DNA from: Caldisphaera lagunensis DSM 15908 | Lineage (GTDB): Archaea > Thermoproteota > Thermoprotei_A > Sulfolobales > Acidilobaceae | Length of the DNA: 64,000 nucleotides | Assembly (NCBI RefSeq): GCF_000317795.1 | Contig: NC_019791.1 | Span: 1,302,001-1,366,000, forward strand | Direction: 5' to 3' | Shown: in pieces, positions 36,042 through 44,731 of the stretch | How the letters are laid out: each line of letters opens with the position of its first letter | Position numbering within the stretch: the first letter of the stretch is position 1 | The notes under the pieces: model-generated | Databases searched by the model: none | What the model saw: only the letters and a program-made list of their open reading frames with translations | Told to the model about the DNA's origin: nothing | Made by a program: the position numbers and the translations under genes

Positions 36042-37244
36042 TCACCCCTTTCTAAGAGCAAAGTATAAAATTACTGCAGCAACAACCATTATAACTATTG
36101 CTGAAACCTCAGTATATACTAATGTCATATTTACAGTACTTGTTACAGGAGAAGTAGTAGTTGTTGGTGAAGAGTTACTGATAACTAATGGAACAAAGGT
36201 TGATATTGATTTGATGAAGGCATTTTCTCCAAGGTAGCCTTGCCATACAGCAAAGGCAACATCATATGTTGAGCCTGGAGTTAAGTTTACTTCATATTGG
36301 CCTGCGCCTGGTACATAACCCATTTGCCTTGCCATTTCAACGACCCAGGTATGAGATGTATTATAAGCTCCGGCAAGAACATCAAATGGATTAGTATGGT
36401 TTGTATCTACATCAGTGTAGAATAATCCTGTGCCAAGGCCTACTTCATATAGATTTGAGGCATTTGTATATAGATTTAATGCAAAACCTGTTGGAGGAGC
36501 TTGATAATTTACTCCAGTAAACGATACATTATGATTCCACCAATTATAATAGGTATATTCTGGTACTGGACTCATACCTAGTGCTGGGCTTACTAATTGT
36601 GTTCCATTCCATGTTGCACCCATCATGAAATCCCATATGTTTGCAGCTCCGCCTGCAGCTAAAGCACCTCCATTACTTGCTCCGACGACCATACAATCAT
36701 TAGGTGTACCACTTTGGCCTCCTAAATACCACATCATTGCAACTCTATCTTGACTATAATATGTTGAATTAACATAATAGCTCTTTACTATAGTTTCTTC
36801 GTCTACTCTTGGAGGTGCAACAACATATGAATTTGATGATTGGTTATACCATAGAGGTGGATAACCAAAGGGACCCCCACCAAGGGAGAAAACACTGGAA
36901 AGATGATGGCTTGGTTTTGTGACATTCCATGTGAGTAAAACAAATAGGTATGTTCCGTTCCACGCAGCTTTAACCATTATTTGAGATGTATGACCTCCTC
37001 CTGGAACATTAGCTGATAAAGGTATAACAGTCCAAGGAATTTGAGACCAAAAGCTTTCACTTCCTGGATCCTTTAGATTTGCTGATCCTGTTATCTTATA
37101 AGCAATTATTTGTGGAACAGCGCTTACTGTTTGTGCTTTTGTAATATTTGTTAGATTTCCATGCAAAAGGCCTATTATAGCTAAGGATGCTGAAATTATA
37201 ACAAGGATAATAAAATATTTTTTTACAATTCTTTTCGGGCTCAC
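36042..37244 (-). CDS. cbsA: CbsA-like haem-binding surface cytochrome (ethylbenzene dehydrogenase-type domain)
   Basis: A 400-residue extracytoplasmic protein: N-terminal hydrophobic segment (YFIILVIISASLAIIGLL), a DOMON/ethylbenzene-dehydrogenase-type beta domain (e.g. IMVKAAWNGTYLFVLLTWNVT, DRVAMMWYLGG, YEVNLTPGSTYDVAFAVWQG) and a C-terminal membrane anchor (AIVIMVVAAVILYFAL) ending RKG. There are many N-x-S/T sequons. This matches CbsA, the glycosylated cytochrome b558/566 of Sulfolobus, and like there it heads a Rieske-cytochrome b cluster. GTG start at 37244 after AGGTGA. Somewhat shorter than Sulfolobus CbsA. Confidence 0.75.
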   Translation of the reverse strand: MSPKRIVKKYFIILVIISASLAIIGLLHGNLTNITKAQTVSAVPQIIAYKITGSANLKDPGSESFWSQIPWTVIPLSANVPGGGHTSQIMVKAAWNGTYLFVLLTWNVTKPSHHLSSVFSLGGGPFGYPPLWYNQSSNSYVVAPPRVDEETIVKSYYVNSTYYSQDRVAMMWYLGGQSGTPNDCMVVGASNGGALAAGGAANIWDFMMGATWNGTQLVSPALGMSPVPEYTYYNWWNHNVSFTGVNYQAPPTGFALNLYTNASNLYEVGLGTGLFYTDVDTNHTNPFDVLAGAYNTSHTWVVEMARQMGYVPGAGQYEVNLTPGSTYDVAFAVWQGYLGENAFIKSISTFVPLVISNSSPTTTTSPVTSTVNMTLVYTEVSAIVIMVVAAVILYFALRKG

Positions 37245-37396
37245 GTCAAGTTCACCTAGCTATTTTCTTACATCTTAGCGCTTAACATTAAATATCTAAC
37301 GAATTGTGTTAAGGAAACAAAAAACTTAATATCTATTCATTATGTATAATTAAAACTTTTTACAGTTAAAATATAGCTAGTTTATATTTATTAAAT

Positions 37397-37412
37397 GCAA
37401 AAGTTTATATAT
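37397..37412 (+). promoter_or_regulatory. Strong orphan BRE/TATA promoter
   Basis: GCAAAAGTTTATATAT is as good a BRE/TATA as the thermosome promoter, but lies 204 bases before psmB, which has its own AT-rich box near 37571. The 371-base gap between cbsA and psmB holds no open frame of note and no GC-rich structure; on the opposite strand the same TATA could serve cbsA with a long leader. Confidence 0.4.
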
Positions 37413-37615
37413 CGATTTCTTTTGAAATGACTTTTTAGGTAAAATTTAATTTAACTTTTGAGTAGTAAAATATTCAAAATTGATGTTTTTATATTAATTG
37501 ACTTATTGAAAATTATTTATAATATTATAAAAAAGTATTTAAGAAGGACATTATAAAACAATATCCATATAAAAATTTAAATGTATAGGAAACATAGGAG
37601 TTTTGGTGGATTGAA

Positions 37616-38248
37616 TTGATATTATTTGATAAAGAAAATTCATTGAAGGCTTTTCATGGAACAACAACTGTTGGATTTATAACAAAAAATGCAGTTATTT
37701 TAGCTGCAGATAAAAGGGCAACTGCCGGTACATTAATTGCTAGTAGAACAGTTAAAAAAATCGTCAAAATAACAGATTATGCAGCTATGACCATTGCAGG
37801 ATTAGTAGCTGATGCGCAGATGTTAGCAGATGCAATAAGAGAAGAGGCTAGATTGTATGAAACTATGAATAAAAGGAAATTAACAGTTAAAGGCATGGCT
37901 ACACTTTTGGCAAATGTATTGTTCTCAACAAAATACTATCCATATCTTGTTCAACTTATAGTTGGGGGATATGATACAGAGCCAAGGCTATATAATTTAG
38001 ATTATTTTGGAAGCATTACTGAAGAAAAAATGACTTCAACAGGTTCAGGATCTCCAGTTGCATTAGGAGTACTTGAAAAGGATTATAGACCGGATTTGAG
38101 TTTAGAAGAAGCTATGAATTTGGCTGCTAAGGCCATAAAAGTAGCTATTATGAGGGATTCTGCAACTGGAGATGGTGTAGATGTAATTGCTATATCTTCT
38201 GGAGGTATTAGAGAAAGTTTTATACCCCTCCAGCAACTCCTTTCTTAA
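37616..38248 (+). CDS. psmB: Proteasome beta subunit, catalytically competent
   Basis: A 210-residue beta subunit of the 20S proteasome. A 15-residue propeptide ends in HG, giving the mature N-terminus TTTVGFITKNAV. Counting from that Thr1, Asp17 and Lys33 of the active site are all present (AADKRAT and VKKI), so this is an active subunit; crenarchaea usually also have an inactive-type beta, not in this window. The TTG start follows TTTTGGTGG. The FttA gene follows 54 bases later. Confidence 0.94.
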   Translation: MILFDKENSLKAFHGTTTVGFITKNAVILAADKRATAGTLIASRTVKKIVKITDYAAMTIAGLVADAQMLADAIREEARLYETMNKRKLTVKGMATLLANVLFSTKYYPYLVQLIVGGYDTEPRLYNLDYFGSITEEKMTSTGSGSPVALGVLEKDYRPDLSLEEAMNLAAKAIKVAIMRDSATGDGVDVIAISSGGIRESFIPLQQLLS

Positions 38249-38302
38249 AAGGATAAAAGGAAAGAAATTTTAGCAAAATTTTATTTATCCCGGTGATTTA
38301 AT

Positions 38303-40333
38303 TTGGAAGAATCAAATCAAGAGAGACTAATGTCTGGGCAAAAATTAAGATCGATGATAGTTAGTGAAATATTAAAAAATGTTAGAGATGCAGAGATTTC
38401 AAGCATAGAATTTGAAGGGCCAGAAATAGCTATTTATGTAAAGAATCCACAATGGATTTTAGATGGAGAAGAAAAGATAAAGGAATTAGCAAAGCAGTTA
38501 AGGAAAAGAATGGTGATAAGAACTGATAATAAAGTAAGAAAAACTAAAGAAGCAACAATACAATATATCATGGAGAACACGCCCGAAGATGCAGGAATTA
38601 CGCCGAGTGATATTCAATTCGATGAAGTATTGGGAGAGGTAAGAGTATTTGCAGATAAACCAGGAAAACTTCTGGGTAAGGGGAAGCAGTTCAGAAATCA
38701 AGTATTGGCAAATACAGGATGGAGATTAGAAGTTCAAAGAAAATCTCCATTAATTAGCAAGACTCTGGCTTCCGTTTTGGATCTATACATAAGAGCATCT
38801 GCCGAAAGAAAGAAAGCATTAAGGGAAATCGGAGAAAGAGTATATAGAGATATGTTAGTAGGTCCAAGAAATATAAGAGTTATAGGCTTAGGGAGCTTTG
38901 GAGAAGTAGGAAGATCTTCTATTTTACTTGATACTGGAGAAAGTAAGATATTGCTGGATGCAGGCTTTGCTCAAAGCGGTTATTCTGTAGATGCATATCC
39001 ACATTTTGATGCGCCAGAATTCAGATTAGAAGATCTAGATGCAATCGTAATATCTCATGCACATATGGATCATATGGGATTATTGCCTATATTATATAAA
39101 TACGGATATCGTGGCCCAGCATATATGACTCCGCCAACAAGAGATATAACGGTTTTAATGCTTAAGGATTTTATGGATCTTTTTGTAAGAGAGGGTAAAG
39201 AACCTCCATTTACTATGAAGGATATAAATACTATGTTAACAAGAACAATTACAGTAAATTATAATGTTGTTACAGATTTATCTCCTGATGCAAAACTAAC
39301 GTTTTCAGATGCAGGTCATATATTGGGATCAGCATTAACACATATACACATAGGTCAAGGTCTATTTAATTTGTTATATACTGGTGATATAAAATATTAT
39401 AAAATGAAAGATGAAACCAATACAACAAGACTTCAGCCTCCTGCTAACACAGAGTTTCATAGAGTAGAAGCGCTTATTATGGAAACCACATATGGAGGAA
39501 CAGAAACAGCAACTAGAGAAGAAGCAGAAGCTCAACTGTTTGAATTAATTAAAAAGGTTTATGAAAGGAAAGGTAAAATCTTAATACCAGTTATGGCAGT
39601 TGGTAGGGCTCAGGATATAATGGTCTTAATAAATAAAGCCTTGCAAGACAAAAAGATACCAGAAATGCCAATTTATATAGATGGGTTAATATATGAAGTA
39701 ACTGCAATTTATACATCATATCCTGAATTATTAGCAAAGCCAATAAGAGATGAAATATTACATAATGATAATAATCCATTTATAGGGCCTAATATGGTTT
39801 TTGTTAATGATTCCAGTAAAAGAGATGAAGCAATATATAGCGAAGGTCCAGCAATAATAATTTCTACAAGCGGAATGATGACTGGAGGACCGATTTTAGA
39901 ATACTTTAAGAATTTAGCTGATAATCAAAACAATGCATTAGTATTTGTTAGTTATCAAGCAGCAGGAACACTAGGTAGAAAGATTATAGAAGGTGAAAAA
40001 GAAATACAAATGATGGATGGTAATCAAATAAAAACAATAAAGGTAAATCTAGAAGTACAAAGAATAGAAGGATTTTCAGGTCATGCTAATAGAAGCGAAT
40101 TACAAGGATTTTTGAGAAGCTTAACACCGAAGCCTAGGATTATAATCCTAAATCATGGAGAGCCTAGCCAAACAATATCTTTTGGATTATTAATAAAACA
40201 AAGATGGGATAAACTAGGATTTGAGTCTACTCCAGAAGTAATTTATCCAGAAAATCTTGAGGCTATAAGATTATTCCCAAGAAATGTAAAGCTGCATTCA
40301 ATGCTTAATATTTTCCAGCAAACTCAATCCTAA
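38303..40333 (+). CDS. fttA: Transcription termination ribonuclease FttA/aCPSF1
   Basis: A 676-residue archaeal CPSF1: two N-terminal KH domains (second with GKLLGKGKQFRN), a metallo-beta-lactamase domain with SHAHMDHMG (H252, H254, D256, H257), GDIKYY, ETTYGG, and a beta-CASP domain with ISTSGMMTGGPIL and GFSGHANR. It cleaves nascent RNA at U-rich sites and terminates RNA polymerase. TTG at 38303 follows GGTGAT. The N-terminus is slightly longer than usual (MEESNQERLMSGQ). Confidence 0.95.
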   Translation: MEESNQERLMSGQKLRSMIVSEILKNVRDAEISSIEFEGPEIAIYVKNPQWILDGEEKIKELAKQLRKRMVIRTDNKVRKTKEATIQYIMENTPEDAGITPSDIQFDEVLGEVRVFADKPGKLLGKGKQFRNQVLANTGWRLEVQRKSPLISKTLASVLDLYIRASAERKKALREIGERVYRDMLVGPRNIRVIGLGSFGEVGRSSILLDTGESKILLDAGFAQSGYSVDAYPHFDAPEFRLEDLDAIVISHAHMDHMGLLPILYKYGYRGPAYMTPPTRDITVLMLKDFMDLFVREGKEPPFTMKDINTMLTRTITVNYNVVTDLSPDAKLTFSDAGHILGSALTHIHIGQGLFNLLYTGDIKYYKMKDETNTTRLQPPANTEFHRVEALIMETTYGGTETATREEAEAQLFELIKKVYERKGKILIPVMAVGRAQDIMVLINKALQDKKIPEMPIYIDGLIYEVTAIYTSYPELLAKPIRDEILHNDNNPFIGPNMVFVNDSSKRDEAIYSEGPAIIISTSGMMTGGPILEYFKNLADNQNNALVFVSYQAAGTLGRKIIEGEKEIQMMDGNQIKTIKVNLEVQRIEGFSGHANRSELQGFLRSLTPKPRIIILNHGEPSQTISFGLLIKQRWDKLGFESTPEVIYPENLEAIRLFPRNVKLHSMLNIFQQTQS

Positions 40334-40334
40334 T

Positions 40335-41207
40335 TTGGGAAAAATCATAATGTTTGAAGGTTGGCACATAAAAACAAAACATAATAATAAGGAAATCATT
40401 TGGATAATTAAAGGGTATGAGCATCCAAAGGAAGGATTTATTTCAATACCTTATAGGATCTCGGGAAAAAGAGTTAATATTAATGAAATATATGAAGAAA
40501 TAAAGGATTACTATTTATATTTAGATTGTGTTGGAAAAGAAGTACCTGTCGTGAAGAGGAATGAAATCTTAAAATATTATGATCCAAAAGAAATTTTTAT
40601 AAAAAATGTTAATATTTTGCCAAAAAATATTATTGAGTTGGTCGAATTTCTTAAAGTGGAATATGCTGGACTTGTTGGAAGTTATTTACTAGGTTATCAG
40701 AAAAAGAATAGCGATGTGGATCTAATTTTATATGGTAATAATAATGAAATTTATGAAAACCTTTTACAAATGAAAAGAGAAGGACTAATATTTAATTGTA
40801 TAGATAGATATGATAAGGTTTCAGATACAATGACGCGTAGTGAATATGAATTGTTTGCTCAAAGAAGGGTTTTAGATTCATGCTATAAGGGTATTCCATA
40901 TACTATAAGAATATTAAGGCAGATTTATTCAGAAGAATGCAGGAGCATATATAAAACTCTTAAAAGTTTTAAAGGAGAAATAGAAATCTATGATAATAAA
41001 GAAAATTTCTTAGTACCAAGCATATATTTGGCAAATAGTATAGATCTAGGCAAAGTAGAAATAATGACGTGGCATACTAGGTATATGGAACTTCCATTAG
41101 GCAGATATTATATTGAAGGTGTTGTTCAACTTAATGTAAAAGATAATAGATTGATTGTTGTACCCGATCAAGGTGGTAGGATTGATCCTATCGAGATTTG
41201 GTCATGA
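40335..41207 (+). CDS. Predicted nucleotidyltransferase, copy 1
   Basis: A 290-residue protein with a pol-beta-type nucleotidyltransferase core in the middle: GLVGSYLLGYQKKNSDVDLILYG (about residues 112-134), carrying the GS and SDxDL metal-binding aspartates. About 100 residues of unknown fold precede it and a cysteine-containing region and beta-rich tail follow (MTWHTRYMELPLGRYYIEG). It resembles the uncharacterised archaeal COG1665 group, from memory. TTG 40335 lies just behind fttA; ATG 40350 is the alternative. The next gene is a paralogue overlapping it. Confidence 0.7.
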   Translation: MGKIIMFEGWHIKTKHNNKEIIWIIKGYEHPKEGFISIPYRISGKRVNINEIYEEIKDYYLYLDCVGKEVPVVKRNEILKYYDPKEIFIKNVNILPKNIIELVEFLKVEYAGLVGSYLLGYQKKNSDVDLILYGNNNEIYENLLQMKREGLIFNCIDRYDKVSDTMTRSEYELFAQRRVLDSCYKGIPYTIRILRQIYSEECRSIYKTLKSFKGEIEIYDNKENFLVPSIYLANSIDLGKVEIMTWHTRYMELPLGRYYIEGVVQLNVKDNRLIVVPDQGGRIDPIEIWS

Positions 41208-42090
41208 CTCCACAATTATAACCAAGGATTTAATAATAGGGGTAGAGATTGGGATACAGTCTCCTGAAGGATTGATACCGATTATTCCAAAATATGTATC
41301 ATGTAATAAGAGCTCATGGAAAAGACATACATTAAATTTTTGTAGAATATTGTTGGAATACGGTCCTTCTGGAATAAGTGATGCAATAAAGAACTCTAAA
41401 ATTAAAATGATTTACGATCCTATATATAGAACTCAAATGCCCTACATTAAACAAGAGAACATACTTATATATAACAATCCTAAAAGCGTATTTAAAGAGA
41501 TTTTTTTGAATTCATCAAATGGTTTAAGGTATAATGAAGAATCAATATTTAATTTAATAAATGAACTTGATATAGATAATATAGGAATAACGGGATCTTA
41601 TGCCTTAGGAATGCAATTTGAAGGATCAGATATAGATTTGGTTATATATGGGGAGAAAAATTCTGAACTTTTTTATGATATTTTTAAAAATAAGGCAAAA
41701 ATAATTGAATGTAAAAATTCATTTGGAGGTGTGATCATAAATGGACCGTGTATACCATGGAGAAGGGGGTTATATAAAAACAAGGCATATAGCTGGACTG
41801 GCGTTCCAGAAAACATAGCTTCTCATTGTAATGCATTGAATAATTATAATAGAATAGAAATCCCTAACAAAGTAAAAGACTTAAATATAACAATACCAGA
41901 AGGACAGATTGGTGCATTGTTATATCCTCCATGCGTAAAAGATGTAAATGGAAGATACGTAATATCTTTTGAGTACAATGCTGGTTATTTGCTTTATATG
42001 GGTGGAAATCTTAAAATTTCAGGACTTTCCAATGAGAAAATTATAGTTATAGGTGTAAGGGAATATCCTGGAAAAATATCAACACAATAA
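41182..42090 (+). CDS. Predicted nucleotidyltransferase, copy 2
   Basis: A 302-residue paralogue of the preceding protein. The core is GITGSYALGMQFEGSDIDLVIYG with the same GS and SDxDL residues; the flanking regions differ strongly (N-terminal SPEGLIPIIPKYVSC, C-terminal LLYPPCVKDVNGRYVISFE). The TTG at 41182 is preferred because GGTGG lies five bases upstream; this start overlaps the first copy by 26 bases, and the open frame could reach 41155. Function unknown; co-location with the RNA-cleaving FttA suggests RNA or nucleotide metabolism. Confidence 0.7.
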   Translation: MILSRFGHDSTIITKDLIIGVEIGIQSPEGLIPIIPKYVSCNKSSWKRHTLNFCRILLEYGPSGISDAIKNSKIKMIYDPIYRTQMPYIKQENILIYNNPKSVFKEIFLNSSNGLRYNEESIFNLINELDIDNIGITGSYALGMQFEGSDIDLVIYGEKNSELFYDIFKNKAKIIECKNSFGGVIINGPCIPWRRGLYKNKAYSWTGVPENIASHCNALNNYNRIEIPNKVKDLNITIPEGQIGALLYPPCVKDVNGRYVISFEYNAGYLLYMGGNLKISGLSNEKIIVIGVREYPGKISTQ

Positions 42091-42224
42091 AATACTTTAT
42101 AATATTTTAAAAAGATCAAATTATTCATAAGATAAATGAAATATTTATCAATTCTCTTATCATGTAAAGAAATTAGTTAAAATATAAAATAAAAACTTAT
42201 AATCTGTCCTAAATAAGTTAATAC

Positions 42225-42857
42225 ATGGTGAGTTCTTTGGATAATGAAAGTCAAAATCATACAGCAATAGTTGCGATGAAAGAGATAGCGAATTTTGTAA
42301 TAAAGGCATCTGAAATAATTGATACAAAAGAAGTGGACAATTTTGTTAGCTTACTCATCGACACATATAATAATAAGGCTAAGGTTTTAGTGATGGGTGC
42401 AGGAAGGAGCGGATTAGTAGGGAAAGCATTTGCAATGAGATTGCTTCATATGGGGTTCAGCTCGTACGTTTTAGGAGAAACAATAGTTCCAAGCATTTCT
42501 AAGGGCGATTTAGCAATTGCAATTTCAGGATCAGGAAGAACTCAACTAATTGTAGATGCCGCTGATGCAGCTAAGAAAGTGGGATCTAAAGTGGTAGCTC
42601 TAACAACATTCCCAGATTCTCCTCTAGGCAGCATAGCAGATGTTATTGTTAAAATACCTGGAAGATCTAAGATTAGTAAAATGGATGATTACTTTGCTAG
42701 GCAAATATTAGGTTTACATGAACCTTTTGCTCCCCTTGGAACATTATTTGAAGATACTACCATGATATTTTTGGATGGAGTTGTTTATCATTTAATGTCT
42801 AGGCTTAACATTAGTGAGGACCAGATGCGTAATAGACATGCAAATGTAGAATTCTAA
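42225..42857 (+). CDS. hxlB: 6-phospho-3-hexuloisomerase (SIS domain)
   Basis: A 210-residue SIS-domain isomerase converting hexulose-6-phosphate and fructose-6-phosphate, in the pathway archaea use to make ribulose-5-phosphate. [18 protein letters not shown] and [15 protein letters not shown] bind the sugar phosphate; the end [10 protein letters not shown] is typical. The partner 3-hexulose-6-phosphate synthase is not in the window. The exact start may be ATG 42225. Confidence 0.92.
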   Translation: MVSSLDNESQNHTAIVAMKEIANFVIKASEIIDTKEVDNFVSLLIDTYNNKAKVLVMGAGRSGLVGKAFAMRLLHMGFSSYVLGETIVPSISKGDLAIAISGSGRTQLIVDAADAAKKVGSKVVALTTFPDSPLGSIADVIVKIPGRSKISKMDDYFARQILGLHEPFAPLGTLFEDTTMIFLDGVVYHLMSRLNISEDQMRNRHANVEF

Positions 42858-42946
42858 TTTTAATAAAAATATTTTATTTTATAAAAAATAAGGAAAAATT
42901 AATAATTCTACGCTTTAAATAAATCTAATGAAAATGGGTGTAAGAA

Positions 42947-43276
42947 TTGAGTAGTGAAAGAAAAAGAATGGAGTTACCAAAGAAAAAAGAGGACTTAGAA
43001 AAAATAGTTGAAGAAGTAGAGGCAGGACATGAGCATGAACATGAGCATGAACATGAGCATGAACATGAGCATATCGAAGATGTGATATCTGTTTTAGAAT
43101 TATTGGTAGATTCTTTATCAGCAAATGTAAAAAATTTAGATTCTTCAGTTAAGGGCCAAGGAAAAGAAATAGTTAATATATATAGAATATTATCATACTT
43201 AGTCGAAGCATGTACTACCAATGATCAAAATTCAAAGAATGAAGCACTTAAAAAAGCTATCTCTCTCTTAAAATGA
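42947..43276 (+). CDS. Histidine-glutamate repeat protein with coiled-coil ends
   Basis: A 109-residue protein: a basic helical N-terminus, then an uninterrupted His-Glu alternation of 15 residues (28-42; eight His, seven Glu), then a helical C-terminus (VISVLELLVDSLSANVKNLDS, then a second helix). The repeat surely binds divalent metals such as Zn, Ni or Co; the helices suggest oligomerisation. It starts with TTG at 42947 and stands between hxlB and a glycosyltransferase. The DNA is a 12-base tandem repeat, so the tract is likely to vary in length. Confidence 0.65.
   Translation: MSSERKRMELPKKKEDLEKIVEEVEAGHEHEHEHEHEHEHEHIEDVISVLELLVDSLSANVKNLDSSVKGQGKEIVNIYRILSYLVEACTTNDQNSKNEALKKAISLLK
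43028..43072 (+). repeat. 12-bp tandem repeat coding (HEHE)n
   Basis: CATGAGCATGAA is repeated about 3.75 times without a mismatch within the His-Glu protein gene. GAG and GAA alternate strictly, showing recent 12-base rather than 6-base expansion. Confidence 0.9.
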
Positions 43277-43312
43277 TTTTTACCATTAATTTACTATTTT
43301 GACTATAAGAAA

Positions 43313-44488
43313 TCATAAAGTCTTATCAATAATTATAAACTCCCTTTTCCCTATTCTAGTTAATCCATAAATTAATCCTAAACCTTCTAATAAACCAAAT
43401 ATTGGCAATGTTACTATATACCTTAGTTTGCCCGATTTCTTTACTCCATAGATATAGACAACCCAATATACCAGACTGCTTGGTATTAAAATTAGAGCAA
43501 CGATATAATAGTTTACAAAAGGAAGTAAAATCCATAATCCAATTAAACCGAGGGTTCTTGCAAAGGTTTTGAAAGCTATAATAATTCTCATAGTTATCGG
43601 AGCATATTTAGAATCTTCCATCATACCAGAATACCATCTAGCTCTTTGCTTTATTAAATCTTTTATAGAATTTGGACTTAATATGCTAACCTTTGTATTG
43701 CTTTGCCATGTTTTGCCACTATTTTTAACTACATCTATTGAAAAAAGGAAATCTTCTACTTTGCTGGGCTTATTAAACGCGTTTACTTCTAAAAGGAAGG
43801 ATCCTTTAACTCCTAACAATTCTCCATGAAGGCCCACATAGGGCTTTTTTACTAAGCCTGTAAAAAGCCTGAAAAATGAGATATCATCTAAATATCTAGC
43901 AAAATCCATAATATAAGCCATGTAAGATTTGCCTTTTCTAGGCAAGAGAACAGGATTAAACGCAACATAACCTTTCTTTTCATAATATGGTATTTCATAT
44001 AAAAAAGAGTTATTCAATATCAAGTTATCATCGTCAAGAAATACATACCAAAAATCTGGTTTAACAAAATTTTCAACAAAATATCTTAAGGCCCTACCCT
44101 TACCAAATAAATCCTTTCTAAAAGATTTAGGAACTATAACAAGGTTGATCCCACTTAGTTTAGAAAGATCCTCCTGTAGCTCAGCCCCTTCATCTATAAC
44201 TAGATACATAGGAATCTTCAATTTTTTATGATGATTTATATTTTTATAGAGAACATTCTTCACTTTTTTACTTGCTATGCTAACAATAACCAGAGCAACA
44301 TTATTTGCTCTTTCTTTTTCCTTTTTTGAATTATATATTGTTAAAGTAATAATGAGAACTATTGCATAGGCAGAAATCGCGGTCCAATCTGCAGCAACGG
44401 CATATTTAAGGTAAGGTGATGAAGAAAATGCGTTATTTGCTGCAAGTTCAGTGGTTTTAACGGCCTGAATTATATTTTCAATCGTCAA
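43313..44488 (-). CDS. Membrane glycosyltransferase, family 2
   Basis: A 391-residue GT2-type enzyme. A helix at residues about 30-52 precedes the catalytic domain with FLDDDN (DxD-type), VEDFLFSIDV and KQRARWYSGM (the QxxRW motif of processive or membrane GT2 enzymes); three or four helices follow. It probably makes or extends a surface polysaccharide or lipid glycan. TTG at 44488 follows GGTG. The donor and acceptor are unknown. Confidence 0.82.
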   Translation of the reverse strand: MTIENIIQAVKTTELAANNAFSSSPYLKYAVAADWTAISAYAIVLIITLTIYNSKKEKERANNVALVIVSIASKKVKNVLYKNINHHKKLKIPMYLVIDEGAELQEDLSKLSGINLVIVPKSFRKDLFGKGRALRYFVENFVKPDFWYVFLDDDNLILNNSFLYEIPYYEKKGYVAFNPVLLPRKGKSYMAYIMDFARYLDDISFFRLFTGLVKKPYVGLHGELLGVKGSFLLEVNAFNKPSKVEDFLFSIDVVKNSGKTWQSNTKVSILSPNSIKDLIKQRARWYSGMMEDSKYAPITMRIIIAFKTFARTLGLIGLWILLPFVNYYIVALILIPSSLVYWVVYIYGVKKSGKLRYIVTLPIFGLLEGLGLIYGLTRIGKREFIIIDKTL

Positions 44489-44731
44489 TCCCTACACCTT
44501 TTTTAAATCTATATTTATTGAATAAAAAAGCTTTCCTACTTTATATCTATTGATTTCCAAATAGTTTGATTCAATATAGAGACTTATAATAATATCTTAA
44601 AAAACCTTTAGATGTAGATAATTTTTAAAATTTTTTATTTGCAAAAGAAAACTTACCTCTTTAAGGAAAATAGTTTGTAAAACATAAGAAAATAAACCAT
44701 AATAATTTTCTATTCATATTAGGAGAAAGAA

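Noticed and set aside
40335-42090. The two nucleotidyltransferase genes as one gene broken by a frameshift
   Set aside because: Each has its own complete catalytic core and its own start signal, so they are paralogues, not fragments.
42915-43221. Minus-strand frames across the His-Glu repeat giving Cys-Ser or His-Ala/Val repeats
   Set aside because: They are mirror readings of the 12-base repeat in the plus-strand gene, with no start signal; the plus frame has flanking helical regions that make sense.
43313-44488. Cellulose or hyaluronan synthase
   Set aside because: The QxxRW motif and helices agree with processive GT2 enzymes in general, but nothing shows this polymer specificity.
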